A DNA stretch of 56,790 nt from the NCBI RefSeq assembly GCF_944387275.1, contig NZ_CALXEG010000014.1, forward strand, positions 1-56,790. The letters run 5' to 3'. Positions 10,510-18,608 of the stretch are shown piece after piece. A program made the translations under genes and the position numbers. Each line of letters begins with the position of its first letter. Position 1 is the first letter of the stretch. Under the pieces are notes generated by a model, which was not told the DNA's origin, searched no databases, and saw only the letters and a program-made list of their open reading frames with translations. This DNA is from an uncultured Pseudoflavonifractor sp. Its GTDB lineage: Bacteria > Bacillota > Clostridia > Oscillospirales > Oscillospiraceae.

Positions 10510-10944
10510 TCAGGAGTCTCCGCACTGGGTCAGGGCCTGGTCCAGTTTTTCCAGCGCGGTGAGGACCATCTCTCTGTCCTGGGGCTCCATGGTGTTGAGC
10601 ACCGTGGCAAAATAGCCCGAAACATCGGTTTTGGCCTTCTGCCGCAGGTCCTGATACTTCTCCGTGGCGGTGACATAGATCACCCGGCGGTCGGTCTCAG
10701 ACCGCTCCCGGCGGGCCAGCTCCAGCTTCTCCAGCCGGTCCACGATGCCCGAGACGGTGGAGTTGGCGCTGCCGGTCCGCTCGGCCAGGGCACTGATGGG
10801 CATGGGTCCGTCCTCTCCCAGCACGGTCAGCACCAGGGCCTGAGGAAAGGTCAGGTTCAAACGGCCGAAATGGCTGCGAAAATGCTGGGACATATGCTGC
10901 GTCACCCGCAGGTAGCTCATTAAAATATCATTGGATTCCTTCAT
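10510..10944 (-). CDS. MarR-family transcriptional regulator
   Basis: A 144-aa winged-helix regulator. The DNA-binding core LALTVLGEDGPMPISALAER-like segment, the recognition helix (SANSTVSGIVDRLEKLELARR) and the wing with the MarR-typical D-R-R (ETDRRVIYVT) are clear. I use ATG 10944, which has an AAAGGAA ribosome site, rather than the upstream in-frame Met at 11043, because the promoter (11008-11036) would lie inside a longer form. MarR proteins usually repress their own gene and neighbours and respond to small molecules; the ligand is unknown. The DUF4015-like gene downstream is the likely co-regulated target. Confidence 0.9.
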   Translation of the reverse strand: MKESNDILMSYLRVTQHMSQHFRSHFGRLNLTFPQALVLTVLGEDGPMPISALAERTGSANSTVSGIVDRLEKLELARRERSETDRRVIYVTATEKYQDLRQKAKTDVSGYFATVLNTMEPQDREMVLTALEKLDQALTQCGDS

Positions 10945-11007
10945 CCGCGTCCGTTCCTTTCTTCCGGCAGGCGGACCCGCCGGATACTTCGCTTCGCGCA
11001 CGAAAAA

Positions 11008-11036
11008 AGCATACCCCCGGGCTTCCGCTTTGTCAA
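11008..11036 (-). promoter_or_regulatory. Promoter of the MarR gene
   Basis: Minus strand: consensus -35 TTGACA (11031-11036), 17-nt spacer, -10 TATGCT (11008-11013). Just downstream (about 10991-11002) is the short inverted repeat TTCG-TGCG-CGAA near the expected start of transcription, a possible autoregulatory operator. Between 11037 and 11133 I see no gene or clear terminator. Confidence 0.78.
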
Positions 11037-11133
11037 TGAACACGGAAAAAGGTTCATCGTTTGTTTACACATATGTCACATTTATTGAAGATTTCCCCCT
11101 CAAGGGCAAAAAAAGTGCCGTGCTGTCTTTCGC

Positions 11134-11466
11134 TCACGTCCAATCCTTCCACACGTCGGGGCAGTACCCCACGGTGGCCTGGCGGCCGTTGCGCACCACG
11201 GGGGTGCGGATGAGTCTGGGGTTATCCAGCAGCTTCTCCAGCTTGTCCCCCTCCCCAGCCAGGTAGCGGAGGATGGCCGCGTCCGGGTTGTCCCAGTCCA
11301 CCAGGTTCTCCAGCCCAACCGCGTTCTTCACGCTCTGGAGCTCCCCACGGCTCATGCCGAACTTCACCAGGTCCACCGCCTGGAACTTGATCCGCCGCTC
11401 CTTGAAGTACCGCTCCGCCTTCTTGGTGTCAAAGCACTTGGACTTGCCGAAAATCTGGATATTCAC
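11134..11466 (-). CDS. ArsC/Spx-like thioredoxin-fold protein
   Basis: A 110-aa protein of the arsenate reductase (ArsC)/Spx/YffB superfamily. It starts VNIQIFGKSKCFDTKKAERY, with a single Cys at residue 11 in place of a CxxC; the -LIRTPVV- segment with the cis-Pro pattern follows at about 85-91. The start is GTG 11466 with GGAGGAG 8 nt upstream; it begins 3 nt before the DUF1653 stop, so the longer open frame to 11919 only shadows that gene. A role in arsenate reduction is not proven: many orphan members act in redox or regulatory processes. Confidence 0.85.
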   Translation of the reverse strand: MNIQIFGKSKCFDTKKAERYFKERRIKFQAVDLVKFGMSRGELQSVKNAVGLENLVDWDNPDAAILRYLAGEGDKLEKLLDNPRLIRTPVVRNGRQATVGYCPDVWKDWT

Positions 11467-11468
11467 CC

Positions 11469-11687
11469 TTATTCTCCTCCAATATACACGAATCTGGGGC
11501 CGGAGTACCCGTCCCGCTCCACATGCTCGCTCCACATGGCCGCCGGGCGCACCCACATGCCCCCCTCGCCGTACAGGGGCTGGTAGACCACCATCAGCTC
11601 CTCCGTCTCCGAATGGCGGGCGGTGAAAAACACCCGGTACTCCCTGCCCTTGAAATGCCGGTAACGGCCCGGCCTGATCTCCTCCAT
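11469..11687 (-). CDS. DUF1653 family protein
   Basis: A 72-aa protein with the DUF1653 pattern: RPGRYRHFKGREYRV near the start, MVVYQPLYGEG in the middle and RPAAMW near the end. Members are small beta-rich proteins of unknown function. ATG 11687 was chosen because the family begins here. The stop and the GTG of the ArsC-like gene are separated by only two bases, so the two are probably one transcript and translationally coupled. Confidence 0.85.
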   Translation of the reverse strand: MEEIRPGRYRHFKGREYRVFFTARHSETEELMVVYQPLYGEGGMWVRPAAMWSEHVERDGYSGPRFVYIGGE

Positions 11688-11703
11688 GGTCACTGCTCCT
11701 CTC

Positions 11704-11720
11704 TCCGGGCCAGGCCCGGA
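11704..11720. repeat. Perfect GC-rich inverted repeat upstream of DUF1653
   Basis: TCCGGGCC-A-GGCCCGGA, 8-bp arms around one base, 17 nt before the DUF1653 start codon. It could fold over the ribosome-binding region of that gene or bind a dimeric regulator. Confidence 0.4.
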
Positions 11721-11872
11721 CTGCTGAAAACAGGATACTTGATTTTGGCCGAAAAAGAAAGTCCCTTTTGGAATTTCCCCTGCCGCCGGAGATACGCTCC
11801 CCCTGTCCTTCCCCTGCGGCCATGCACGCCGCACGCGGACATACCTTTATATATAAAAGGAGCGCGGAGACC

Positions 11873-11888
11873 CACCGGCGGCGAATGG
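11873..11888. repeat. 16-bp direct repeat, copy 1 (RNase J upstream region)
   Basis: CACCGGCGGCGAATGG, identical to 12030-12045. This copy is upstream of the inferred RNase J promoter; the second copy forms the left arm of a hairpin in the leader. Confidence 0.6.
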
Positions 11889-11924
11889 GGGCGAAAAGTT
11901 TCTGTATACTTTTCCCCATCTGTG

Positions 11925-11933
11925 TGGTATACT
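11925..11933 (+). promoter_or_regulatory. Extended -10 promoter for RNase J
   Basis: TGG-TATACT matches an extended -10 element; no good -35 is visible. It is centred in an inverted repeat TGTGGT (11923-11928) / ACCACA (11936-11941), which could be an operator. Transcription from here would give a leader of about 240 nt. The spacer 11721-11924 holds an AT-rich palindrome (about 11845-11861) but no gene. Confidence 0.5.
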
Positions 11934-12029
11934 AAACCACAGGATGCTCCCCTCCGGGGTCGAGCGTATGCGATTTGGCTTTATGTGCGCTGTGCGCACC
12001 TGAGATAAGGCAAAGACACGGATATACAG

Positions 12030-12057
12030 CACCGGCGGCGAATGGCCGCCCCTTTTT
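12030..12057 (+). promoter_or_regulatory. Leader hairpin with T run before RNase J (possible attenuator)
   Basis: GGCGGC (12034-12039) pairs with GCCGCC (12045-12050) around a GAATG loop and is followed by CCTTTTT, which is terminator-like. It lies inside the leader, 120 nt before the RNase J start, and includes the second copy of the 16-bp repeat (12030-12045). RNase J and RNase E are known in other bacteria to control their own mRNA; attenuation here is inference. Confidence 0.4.
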
Positions 12058-12177
12058 CCGGCGAGGCAGGGCCGGAAAGAGCGGGCGGAATCGCCTTGTT
12101 TTGGTGCGCTCATGTGTCTGTTACATCCCTTTCAATCTTGGAATACAACACAAATTAAGGAGTGCAATCAACCTATT

Positions 12178-13836
12178 ATGGCAGAAAAACTGAAAATCAT
12201 CTCCCTGGGCGGTCTGAACGAGATCGGCAAGAACGTCACCGTCTACGAGTACGGCGGGGATATCATCGTCATCGACGTGGGCATGGGCTTCCCCGATGAC
12301 GACATGTACGGCATTGACGTGGTCATCCCCGACTTCACCTATCTCATCAAGAACAAGGACAAGATCAGGGGCATCTTCCTGACCCACGGCCACGAGGACC
12401 ACATCGGCTCCATCCCCTACCTGCTGCGGGACGTGCAGGCCCCCATCTACGCCACCCGGATGACCGCCGGACTGGTGAAGCTGAAGCTGGAGGAACACCG
12501 CCTGCTGGACAAGACCAAGCTCATCACCTGTGAGGCGGGCGAGACGGTGAAGGCGGGCAAGTTCTCGGTGGAGTTCATCCATGTGAACCACTCCATCGCC
12601 GACGCCTGCGGCTTTGCCATCAAGTGCCCGGTGGGCGTGTGCGTCCACACCGGCGACTTCAAGATCGACCCCACCCCCGTGTCCGGCGGCATGATCGACC
12701 TGACCCGTCTGGGCCAGCTGGGCAAGGAGGGCGTCCTGGCCCTGCTGGCCGACTCCACCAACGTGGAGCGCCCCGGCTTCACCAAGAGCGAGCGGAGCGT
12801 GGGCGCCTCCTTTGACGCCCTGTTCCGGGGCTGCGAGGAGCGGATCATCGTCACCACCTTCGCCTCCAACGTGGACCGGATGCAGCAGATCATCTCGGTG
12901 GCCGCCAAGTACGGCCGGAAGGTGGCCGTCACCGGCCGCAGCATGGAGAACGCCATCAAGGTCTCCACCGAGCTGGGGTATATGAACATCCCCGCCGGCG
13001 TGCTGGTGGACGTGAACCACCTCAAGAGCCTGCCCAAGAACAAGGTGTGCATCATCACCACCGGCAGCCAGGGCGAGACCATGTCCGCCCTGACCCGCAT
13101 GGCCTTCTCCACCCACCGGCAGGTGGACATCCAGGCCGGCGACCGGGTCATCATCTCGGCCTCCGCCATCCCGGGCAACGAGAACGCCATCGGCAGCGTC
13201 ATCAACGAGCTCTACCGCAAGGGCGCCGAGGTGGTCAACGAGCGGGAGGCTCCCCTCCATGTCTCCGGCCACGCCTGCCAGGGCGACCTGAAGATCATCC
13301 ACGCCCTGGTCAAGCCCAAGTTCTTCGTCCCCGTCCACGGCGAGCAGCGGATGCTCAAGACCCACGCCAAGCTGGCCCGTGAGATGGGCATGGACCCCAA
13401 CAACATCCTCATCAGCGACATCGGCAAGGTGATGGAGTTCACCCGCACCAGCGCCCGCATCAACGGCACCGTGCCCGCCGGGCGGGTGTTCGTGGACGGC
13501 TACGGCGTGGGCGACGTGGGCGCCGTGGTCCTGCGGGACCGGAAGCACCTGGCCGAAGACGGCATGATCGTGGTGGTGGCCACCATGTCCGCCGAGGACG
13601 GCGCCCTGCTCTCCGGCCCGGACATCATCACCCGGGGCTTTGTGTACGTCAAGGAGTCCGAGGGCCTGATGGAGGAGCTCAAGCGGGTGGCCACCGAGGC
13701 CATCGAGGCGTGCCAGGACCAGCGCCTCAAGGACTGGTCCGCCATCAAGACCCAGATCAAGAACGATCTGTCCGCCTTCCTTTACAAAAAGACCAAGCGC
13801 AATCCCATGATCCTGCCTGTCATCATGGATGTGTGA
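12178..13836 (+). CDS. rnj: Ribonuclease J
   Basis: Metallo-beta-lactamase/beta-CASP exo- and endoribonuclease that degrades mRNA and matures rRNA. The 552-aa protein has the zinc motif HGHEDHIG (H70, H72, D74, H75), a further metal ligand region (HTGDFKID, about 158-165), the beta-CASP block TTFASNVDRMQQI and the C-terminal metal-binding HVSGHA. ATG 12178 begins the conserved MAEKLKIISLGGLNEIGKN; AAGGAG lies 15 nt upstream, a long spacing. It is monocistronic and converges on the DUF896 operon at a shared terminator. Confidence 0.95.
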   Translation: MAEKLKIISLGGLNEIGKNVTVYEYGGDIIVIDVGMGFPDDDMYGIDVVIPDFTYLIKNKDKIRGIFLTHGHEDHIGSIPYLLRDVQAPIYATRMTAGLVKLKLEEHRLLDKTKLITCEAGETVKAGKFSVEFIHVNHSIADACGFAIKCPVGVCVHTGDFKIDPTPVSGGMIDLTRLGQLGKEGVLALLADSTNVERPGFTKSERSVGASFDALFRGCEERIIVTTFASNVDRMQQIISVAAKYGRKVAVTGRSMENAIKVSTELGYMNIPAGVLVDVNHLKSLPKNKVCIITTGSQGETMSALTRMAFSTHRQVDIQAGDRVIISASAIPGNENAIGSVINELYRKGAEVVNEREAPLHVSGHACQGDLKIIHALVKPKFFVPVHGEQRMLKTHAKLAREMGMDPNNILISDIGKVMEFTRTSARINGTVPAGRVFVDGYGVGDVGAVVLRDRKHLAEDGMIVVVATMSAEDGALLSGPDIITRGFVYVKESEGLMEELKRVATEAIEACQDQRLKDWSAIKTQIKNDLSAFLYKKTKRNPMILPVIMDV

Positions 13837-13846
13837 TACAGCGAAC

Positions 13847-13883
13847 AAAAAAGGCGTCTGTCCGTTGGACAGACGCCTTTTTT
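13847..13883. terminator. Bidirectional terminator between RNase J and DUF896
   Basis: Perfect 11-bp stem GGCGTCTGTCC (13853-13863) / GGACAGACGCC (13867-13877) with a 3-nt loop, flanked by A6 on the left and T6 on the right, so it works in both directions for the two converging genes. Confidence 0.93.
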
Positions 13884-14089
13884 CATTTCTTCTTGGGCAG
13901 CTTGTGCTTGGTGCCGTCGGGCTCCACAATGTAGGTGTTCTCCAGCTGGGCCGTCAGGTTCTTCCGAAAGGCGGCCACGTACTCCTGCCGGAGGGCTGCA
14001 CGCTCGGTAATCTCCTCCGGGGTGAGGCCCTCGGGCGTCCTGGCCTTTCTGGCCAGCTCATTGATGCGGTCGATCTTTGCCTGTTCCAT
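13883..14089 (-). CDS. DUF896 (YnzC-like) protein
   Basis: A 68-aa protein matching the DUF896 family: MEQAKIDRINELARKAR, then GLTPEEITERAALRQEY, then a Lys-rich tail. Bacillus YnzC is a small two-helix protein; a link to the SOS response has been suggested for that family but is not established here. ATG 14089 overlaps the YlmH stop (TGATG), so it is coupled to it. It ends at the bidirectional terminator. Confidence 0.9.
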   Translation of the reverse strand: MEQAKIDRINELARKARTPEGLTPEEITERAALRQEYVAAFRKNLTAQLENTYIVEPDGTKHKLPKKK

Positions 14090-14886
14090 CAGAGATATCG
14101 CTCCAATTCTATCATGATACGGCCCTTTTTCGACAGGCCGCCCACGGTCTTCACCGCGGCTTTTCCCATGCCCCGGCAGGAGATCACATCCCCCTGGGCC
14201 ACAGTTCGGTCCGGCTTGGTGCACTCCCGGTGGTTGAGCTGCACCCGGCCGGAGGAGATCAGGTCCGCCGCCTTGGACCGGGGCAGCGAGAAGGCGGAGG
14301 CCGCCACCGCGTCCAGCCGCAGGGTGGCCACCGTGTCCCGGATCAGTTTGACCTCCACCTTGGGGGGCGTCAGCTCCGACAGGGCCACCGGGGCCACCTT
14401 GAGCCGGGTGCGTCCGGCGCTCTCCAGGTGGAGCAGGAGGAAGTCCTCGATCTCCTTGAGCAGCAGCACGTCGCACACGCCGGGGGACACCAGCAGGTCC
14501 CCCACCTTTTCCCGGTCCAGGCCCAGGCCCAGGATGGAGCCCAGGAAGTCCCGGTGAGTCAGCCCCGCGTCCTCGGGGAAGGTGCACCGCAGGGCGGAGA
14601 TGGGGCAGTCCTCCCCCGCCAGCCAGTCCTCCGGGGCCTGCCAGTCAGGGAGAAAGACGCAGATGGTCCGCTCCGCCCCCTCAAAGCCCCCAAAGAACAG
14701 GTGGGACGGGTGGCCGCTGGCGTTGATGAGCATCTCCACCGACGCTCTCTCCTGGGGGGAGAGAAAGGCCGTGTGGGCGGGGATGTTCCGCCGCCCGGCC
14801 AGCTCCAGCTTGTCCATGGTGCGGGCCAGGAGCAGCCGCTCCTCCCCGTCCCGGGCAAGCCGGGTCAGAAGTTCCGTTTTGTTCAT
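14089..14886 (-). CDS. ylmH: YlmH-like S4-domain RNA-binding protein
   Basis: The 265-aa protein has a YlmH N-terminal domain with RRNIPAHTAFLSPQER and FGGFEGAERTICVF, and a C-terminal S4 RNA-binding domain (about 185-250) with LPRSKAADLISSGRVQLNHR and the QGDVISCRGMGK turn. YlmH is usually in the division/cell-wall cluster next to sepF and divIVA, and has recently been linked to ribosome-associated quality control. Here it is instead 22 nt downstream of htrA, an unusual address. Confidence 0.9.
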   Translation of the reverse strand: MNKTELLTRLARDGEERLLLARTMDKLELAGRRNIPAHTAFLSPQERASVEMLINASGHPSHLFFGGFEGAERTICVFLPDWQAPEDWLAGEDCPISALRCTFPEDAGLTHRDFLGSILGLGLDREKVGDLLVSPGVCDVLLLKEIEDFLLLHLESAGRTRLKVAPVALSELTPPKVEVKLIRDTVATLRLDAVAASAFSLPRSKAADLISSGRVQLNHRECTKPDRTVAQGDVISCRGMGKAAVKTVGGLSKKGRIMIELERYL

Positions 14887-14908
14887 GGTTCCTCCCGATA
14901 TGGGAATT

Positions 14909-16189
14909 TTACTGGTCCAGCTCGTACCGCTCCATCAGCCTGACCTCCAGGTCCAGATACTCCCCGTTCCGGTATACCCGGAAGGTGAGCACATCCCCGG
15001 CCTGAAAGCCCTCCTTGATGGCGTTGATGTCGTCCACGGAGGTGACGGTCTGGCCGTTGCACTCCGTGATCACGTCGCCGGAGCGCATGCCCTGCTTCTC
15101 CGCGTCCGACCCGGCGGTGACGCTCTGGACGTACACCCCCTCCACCAGGCCGTTGGCCGCGGCCCGCTGGGCATCCATGGTGGAGCCCAGGATGCCCAGG
15201 GTGGGATAGCCCCGGACGTGGCCGTAGGCGATAAGCTCATCCACAATGGCCTTGACGGTGCTGGTGGGGATGGCAAAGCCCAGGCCCTCCACCGAGCCGG
15301 AGTAGCTGGTCATCTTCATGTTGGTGATGCCCACCACCTGGCCCCGGTCGTTGAGCAGAGCGCCGCCTGAGTTGCCCGAGTTGAGGGCGGCGGTGGTCTG
15401 GATGAGGGTCATGGTGTTGCCGTCCACGTTCACATCCCGGCTGATGGCGGAGATGATGCCGTCGGTCATGGTGCCCCGCAGCTCCTCCCCCAGGGGGTTG
15501 CCGATGGCCAGGGCCGGGTCGCCCACCTGGAGCTGGTCGGAGTCGCCGAACTCCGCCGGGGTCAGGTCCTGGGCGTCGATCTTCAGCACGGCCAGGTCGT
15601 TGGTCTGGTCGCCGCCCACCAGCAGGGCCTGGTGGACGCTGTCGTCCAGAAGCACTACCTCCACCTGGTAGGAGCCCTGGATCACGTGGTAATTGGTAAT
15701 GATGTACCCGTCCGCCGTCATGACCACGCCGGTGCCGGTGGCGCCGCCGCCGGTCTGGTAGGCCCGGATACTGACAATGGCGGCGATGTTCCGGTCATAG
15801 ATCTCCTGGTAGGTCAGGACCTGATCGGGCAGTCCCGCCACGGTCAGGGTGACGCCGGTGCCGGTCGGGGCCCGCTCCAGATCTGTGGTCCCGGCGGAGT
15901 CCGAGGCGGTGGGGATGGGGATGAGGGTATAGTTGCCGCCGCCGCTCTCCACCGTGGTCTCTCCGCTCTCGCCGCTCTGGGCCAGCATCCAGCTCAGGGC
16001 CAGGGTCAGGCCGGTCAGCGCCACGATGAGCACCAGGAAAACGGCGAAGATCCAGGGCGCCTTCCGGCTGCCCCGGCGCTTCTTCTCCTCCGGCGGGGGC
16101 GCCTCAAAGGGGATGACCGTGTAACGGGGTGTGCCGGTCCATCCCGGACCGCCGCCGGCAGGGGCGGTGGTGTAGTAATCGGTGCGCAT
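14909..16189 (-). CDS. htrA: HtrA/DegP-like membrane-anchored serine protease
   Basis: A 426-aa surface quality-control protease. A cytoplasmic tail, one membrane helix (about 45-70) and a linker are followed by a trypsin-like domain with catalytic H168 (TNYHVI), D198 (TNDLAV) and S274 (GNSGGA), and by one C-terminal PDZ domain (about 330-420, SGDVITECNGQTV). ATG 16189 has GGGAGG 9 nt upstream. It follows a histidine kinase by 35 nt. In Bacillus the CssRS two-component system switches on htrA under secretion stress; the same logic is likely here, as cis-linked genes. Confidence 0.93.
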   Translation of the reverse strand: MRTDYYTTAPAGGGPGWTGTPRYTVIPFEAPPPEEKKRRGSRKAPWIFAVFLVLIVALTGLTLALSWMLAQSGESGETTVESGGGNYTLIPIPTASDSAGTTDLERAPTGTGVTLTVAGLPDQVLTYQEIYDRNIAAIVSIRAYQTGGGATGTGVVMTADGYIITNYHVIQGSYQVEVVLLDDSVHQALLVGGDQTNDLAVLKIDAQDLTPAEFGDSDQLQVGDPALAIGNPLGEELRGTMTDGIISAISRDVNVDGNTMTLIQTTAALNSGNSGGALLNDRGQVVGITNMKMTSYSGSVEGLGFAIPTSTVKAIVDELIAYGHVRGYPTLGILGSTMDAQRAAANGLVEGVYVQSVTAGSDAEKQGMRSGDVITECNGQTVTSVDDINAIKEGFQAGDVLTFRVYRNGEYLDLEVRLMERYELDQ

Positions 16190-16224
16190 AGGTGACCTCC
16201 CTGGATGGTTTCGATCTGCTCCCC

Positions 16225-17643
16225 TCACGCCAGCGTCAGCGTGAAGGTGAACTCCGTCACGCCGTTTTCGCTGGTGACGGTGATGTTTTCCTTGTGGTTG
16301 TTGAGAATGGTCTTGACGATATACAGCCCCAGGCCCACGCCGTCCCGGTCCTCGCTGCGGGACTTGTCGCTCTTGTGGAAGCGGTCAAAGAGCAGGGGCA
16401 GCTCCTCGGCCGGAATGGTGTCCCCCACGTTGCGCACCGACACATGGGCCTTGCCGCCCTTGGTGGTGATGGAGATGGTGATGACCCCCTTCTCCTGGGA
16501 GAACTTGATGGCGTTGTCCAGCAGGTTGTAGCACACCTGGGTGATGCCGTCCGGGTCGCCCCACACCATGACCGGCTCCTCGGGCAGGTTGGTGGCCACG
16601 TCCAGGCCGGACTGGTTGATCTTGGTCTCCAGGCTCAGCAGCACCCGGACCATCAGCTCGGAGATGTCGAACTGCTCCTGGGCGGTCACGTTCTCCGCCG
16701 ACTGGAGACGGCTCAGGTCCAGCATCCGCCGCACCAGACGGGACAGCCGCCTGGTCTCGGAGGAGATGGTGCGCAGGGCTTCCTGTTCCTTCTCTGGGGG
16801 AATGGTGCCGTCCAGAATGCCGTCGGCGAAGCCGGCGATGGTGGTCATGGGGGTCTTGAGTTCGTGGGACACGTTGGCCACGAACTCGCTGCGCTTGGCC
16901 TCCGACTGGGCCAGGGACTCGGCCATGGCGTTGAAGGCCTCGGCCAGCTCCCCCACCTCGTCCTTCCGGTTGCCCACCTCCACGCGGGTCTCAAACTCCC
17001 CGTGGCCGAACTTGCGGGCCGCCTCCGCCATCTCCTTGAGGGGCTTGGTCTGCCGCAGGGAGGTGACCGAGGTGGTGATGAAGGCGATGCACAGCACCAC
17101 GATGGCGGTGAAGAAAAAGATCTGGGCAAAGGCCCGCCACATCTCGGTGATGTTCTCGGTCTCCGCCGCCACAAAGACCATGCCGGTCTGGACGTTCTGG
17201 CCCAGCAGGCCGGTCTTGTAGATGGGGCACCCGGCCACAAACCGCTTCTCCGTGAACAGGCCGTTGAGGGTGGTCATGGAGCCGTAGGCCCCGTCCTTCA
17301 CCGCCTGGCTGACCATGTCGGCGGACAGGGTCTGGCCGATGAAGGCCCCCTCGGTCTGGCCGTCGGAGGAGTAGACAATCTGGCCGATCCGGTCCGGCGT
17401 GGTCTCGCAGAGGATCACGTAGGCATCGGCCAGCTGGGCCAGGTTGGAGGTGTACTGCCGGTAGGCAGAGTCGTAGATGGTGGTGGAGTAACGGGATTCC
17501 GAGAGATAGGACCCGGTGAATTCCGCGATATAAGCCGCGTTTTTCTCCATGGTATCCTGTTTTTCCCGGACCGTGTACTGGTAGGAAAGGGTGATGAATG
17601 CAGCGCCCAGCAGGGCAAAGGAGATGAGGATCATCCCGGCCAT
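16225..17643 (-). CDS. Sensor histidine kinase (CssS-like position)
   Basis: The protein has an N-terminal membrane helix (1-22), an extracytoplasmic sensor domain of about 145 residues, a second membrane helix (about 172-194), a HAMP region, a dimerisation/phosphorylation helix with H260 in NVSHELKTPMTT, and a catalytic ATPase domain (N box NLLDNAIKFS, G box DGVGLGLYIVK). Stated ends use the first ATG (17643). However, a perfect AAGGAGG lies 33 nt further up, 8 nt before an in-frame ACG (17676) that would add TKSLYKRQFAI, so translation may start there. It follows the response regulator and precedes htrA. Confidence 0.93.
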   Translation of the reverse strand: MAGMILISFALLGAAFITLSYQYTVREKQDTMEKNAAYIAEFTGSYLSESRYSTTIYDSAYRQYTSNLAQLADAYVILCETTPDRIGQIVYSSDGQTEGAFIGQTLSADMVSQAVKDGAYGSMTTLNGLFTEKRFVAGCPIYKTGLLGQNVQTGMVFVAAETENITEMWRAFAQIFFFTAIVVLCIAFITTSVTSLRQTKPLKEMAEAARKFGHGEFETRVEVGNRKDEVGELAEAFNAMAESLAQSEAKRSEFVANVSHELKTPMTTIAGFADGILDGTIPPEKEQEALRTISSETRRLSRLVRRMLDLSRLQSAENVTAQEQFDISELMVRVLLSLETKINQSGLDVATNLPEEPVMVWGDPDGITQVCYNLLDNAIKFSQEKGVITISITTKGGKAHVSVRNVGDTIPAEELPLLFDRFHKSDKSRSEDRDGVGLGLYIVKTILNNHKENITVTSENGVTEFTFTLTLA

Positions 17644-17802
17644 AATGGCAAACTGGCGCTTATACAGGCTCTTCGTGCCGTTCTCCTCCTTTCTGAGGGC
17701 GCACTGCCGCCGGGCCGCGTCTGGCTCCGGACCGGTACAGGCTATGGTTTCTGCGGGGTGGGCGGGGCGTCAGCCGCGCCCGTCGGGCGTCAGCCGGAAC
17801 GC

Positions 17803-18495
17803 TCAGCTGTTCACGACCTCAAACTTGTAGCCCACGCCCCACACAGTTTTCAGGCTCCACTGGTCGCTGACGCCCTCCAGCTTCTCCCGCAGGCGCTTGA
17901 TGTGGACATCCACGGTGCGGGAGTCTCCGAAGTAGTCAAAGCCCCACACCTCGTCCAGCAGCTGGTTGCGGGTGAACACCCGGTTGGGGGAGGCGGCCAG
18001 GTGGTAGAGCAGCTCCAGCTCCTTGGGGGGCGTATCCACCCGCTTGCCGTCCACCAGCAGCTCGTAGGAGTCCAGATTGATGACCAGCTTGTCAAAGGTC
18101 AGTTTCTTCTCCCCGTTCCCCTCCTCCTCCGCGCCGAAGCGGCGGAGCACGGCGTGGATGCGGGCCAGCACTTCCTTCATCTCAAAGGGCTTGACGATAT
18201 AGTCGTCCGCGCCCCCCTCCAGGCCGTGGACCTTGTCCTCGGTCTCGCCCTTGGCCGTGAGCATGATGACAGGGGTCTTGTCGCTCTCCCGGATCTTCTT
18301 GAGCACGGACCAGCCGTCCATCACGGGCAGCATGATGTCCAGCAGCACCAGGTCGGGGTGGAAGGAGCGGAACAGCTCCACGCCCTTTCCTCCGTCCGGC
18401 GCCACAGCGGTCTCGTAGCCCTCTTTCTCCAGGTACAGGTGGAGCAGCTCGGCAATGTTGGCCTCGTCCTCCACGATGAGTACCTTCTGCGCCAT
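17803..18495 (-). CDS. OmpR/PhoB-family response regulator
   Basis: A 230-aa two-domain regulator. The receiver has the acidic pair E9/D10, phospho-acceptor D53 (LLDIML), T80 and K102 (VKPFEM). The C-terminal winged helix has the OmpR-type DTPPKELELLYHLA and RTVDVHIKRLREKLE. ATG 18495 begins the receiver strand (AQKVLIVED). It heads the operon regulator-kinase-htrA-ylmH-DUF896. Two palindromes in its promoter region are candidate autoregulatory sites. Confidence 0.93.
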   Translation of the reverse strand: MAQKVLIVEDEANIAELLHLYLEKEGYETAVAPDGGKGVELFRSFHPDLVLLDIMLPVMDGWSVLKKIRESDKTPVIMLTAKGETEDKVHGLEGGADDYIVKPFEMKEVLARIHAVLRRFGAEEEGNGEKKLTFDKLVINLDSYELLVDGKRVDTPPKELELLYHLAASPNRVFTRNQLLDEVWGFDYFGDSRTVDVHIKRLREKLEGVSDQWSLKTVWGVGYKFEVVNS

Positions 18496-18541
18496 TTCCG
18501 TACACCATCCTTCCGCGGCCGGGACCCGCCCCGGCCATATG

Positions 18542-18586
18542 ATTACTGTAATAACATTATAGACATTTTTCACCCCATGGGGTGAA
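18542..18586 (-). promoter_or_regulatory. Promoter and palindromic operators of the two-component/htrA operon
   Basis: On the minus strand a -10 TATAAT (18556-18561) is preceded by an 18-bp perfect palindrome TTCACCCCATGGGGTGAA (18569-18586), whose first half could serve as a weak -35 (TTCACC, 19-nt spacer). A second symmetric site, ATTAC-T-GTAAT (18542-18552), lies just downstream, near the expected transcription start. Either fits a dimeric regulator site; which protein binds is unknown. Confidence 0.6.
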
Positions 18587-18608
18587 TTTTTTGTAAAGAC
18601 TGGCCTGG

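Noticed and set aside
11469-11919. 261-codon frame extending the ArsC-like protein upstream
   Set aside because: The extra residues read DUF1653 DNA in another frame; a GTG with a strong ribosome site lies at the family-typical start (11466).
11923-12177. 6S RNA, SRP RNA or a known riboswitch in the RNase J leader
   Set aside because: I compared by eye with 6S, SRP, T-box and preQ1 signatures and found no match; only generic hairpins are present.
18569-18586. Palindrome TTCACCCCATGGGGTGAA as a terminator of the CDF gene
   Set aside because: On the minus strand it is followed by AAAAATGTC, not a T run. The T run lies on the wrong side, so an operator is more likely.
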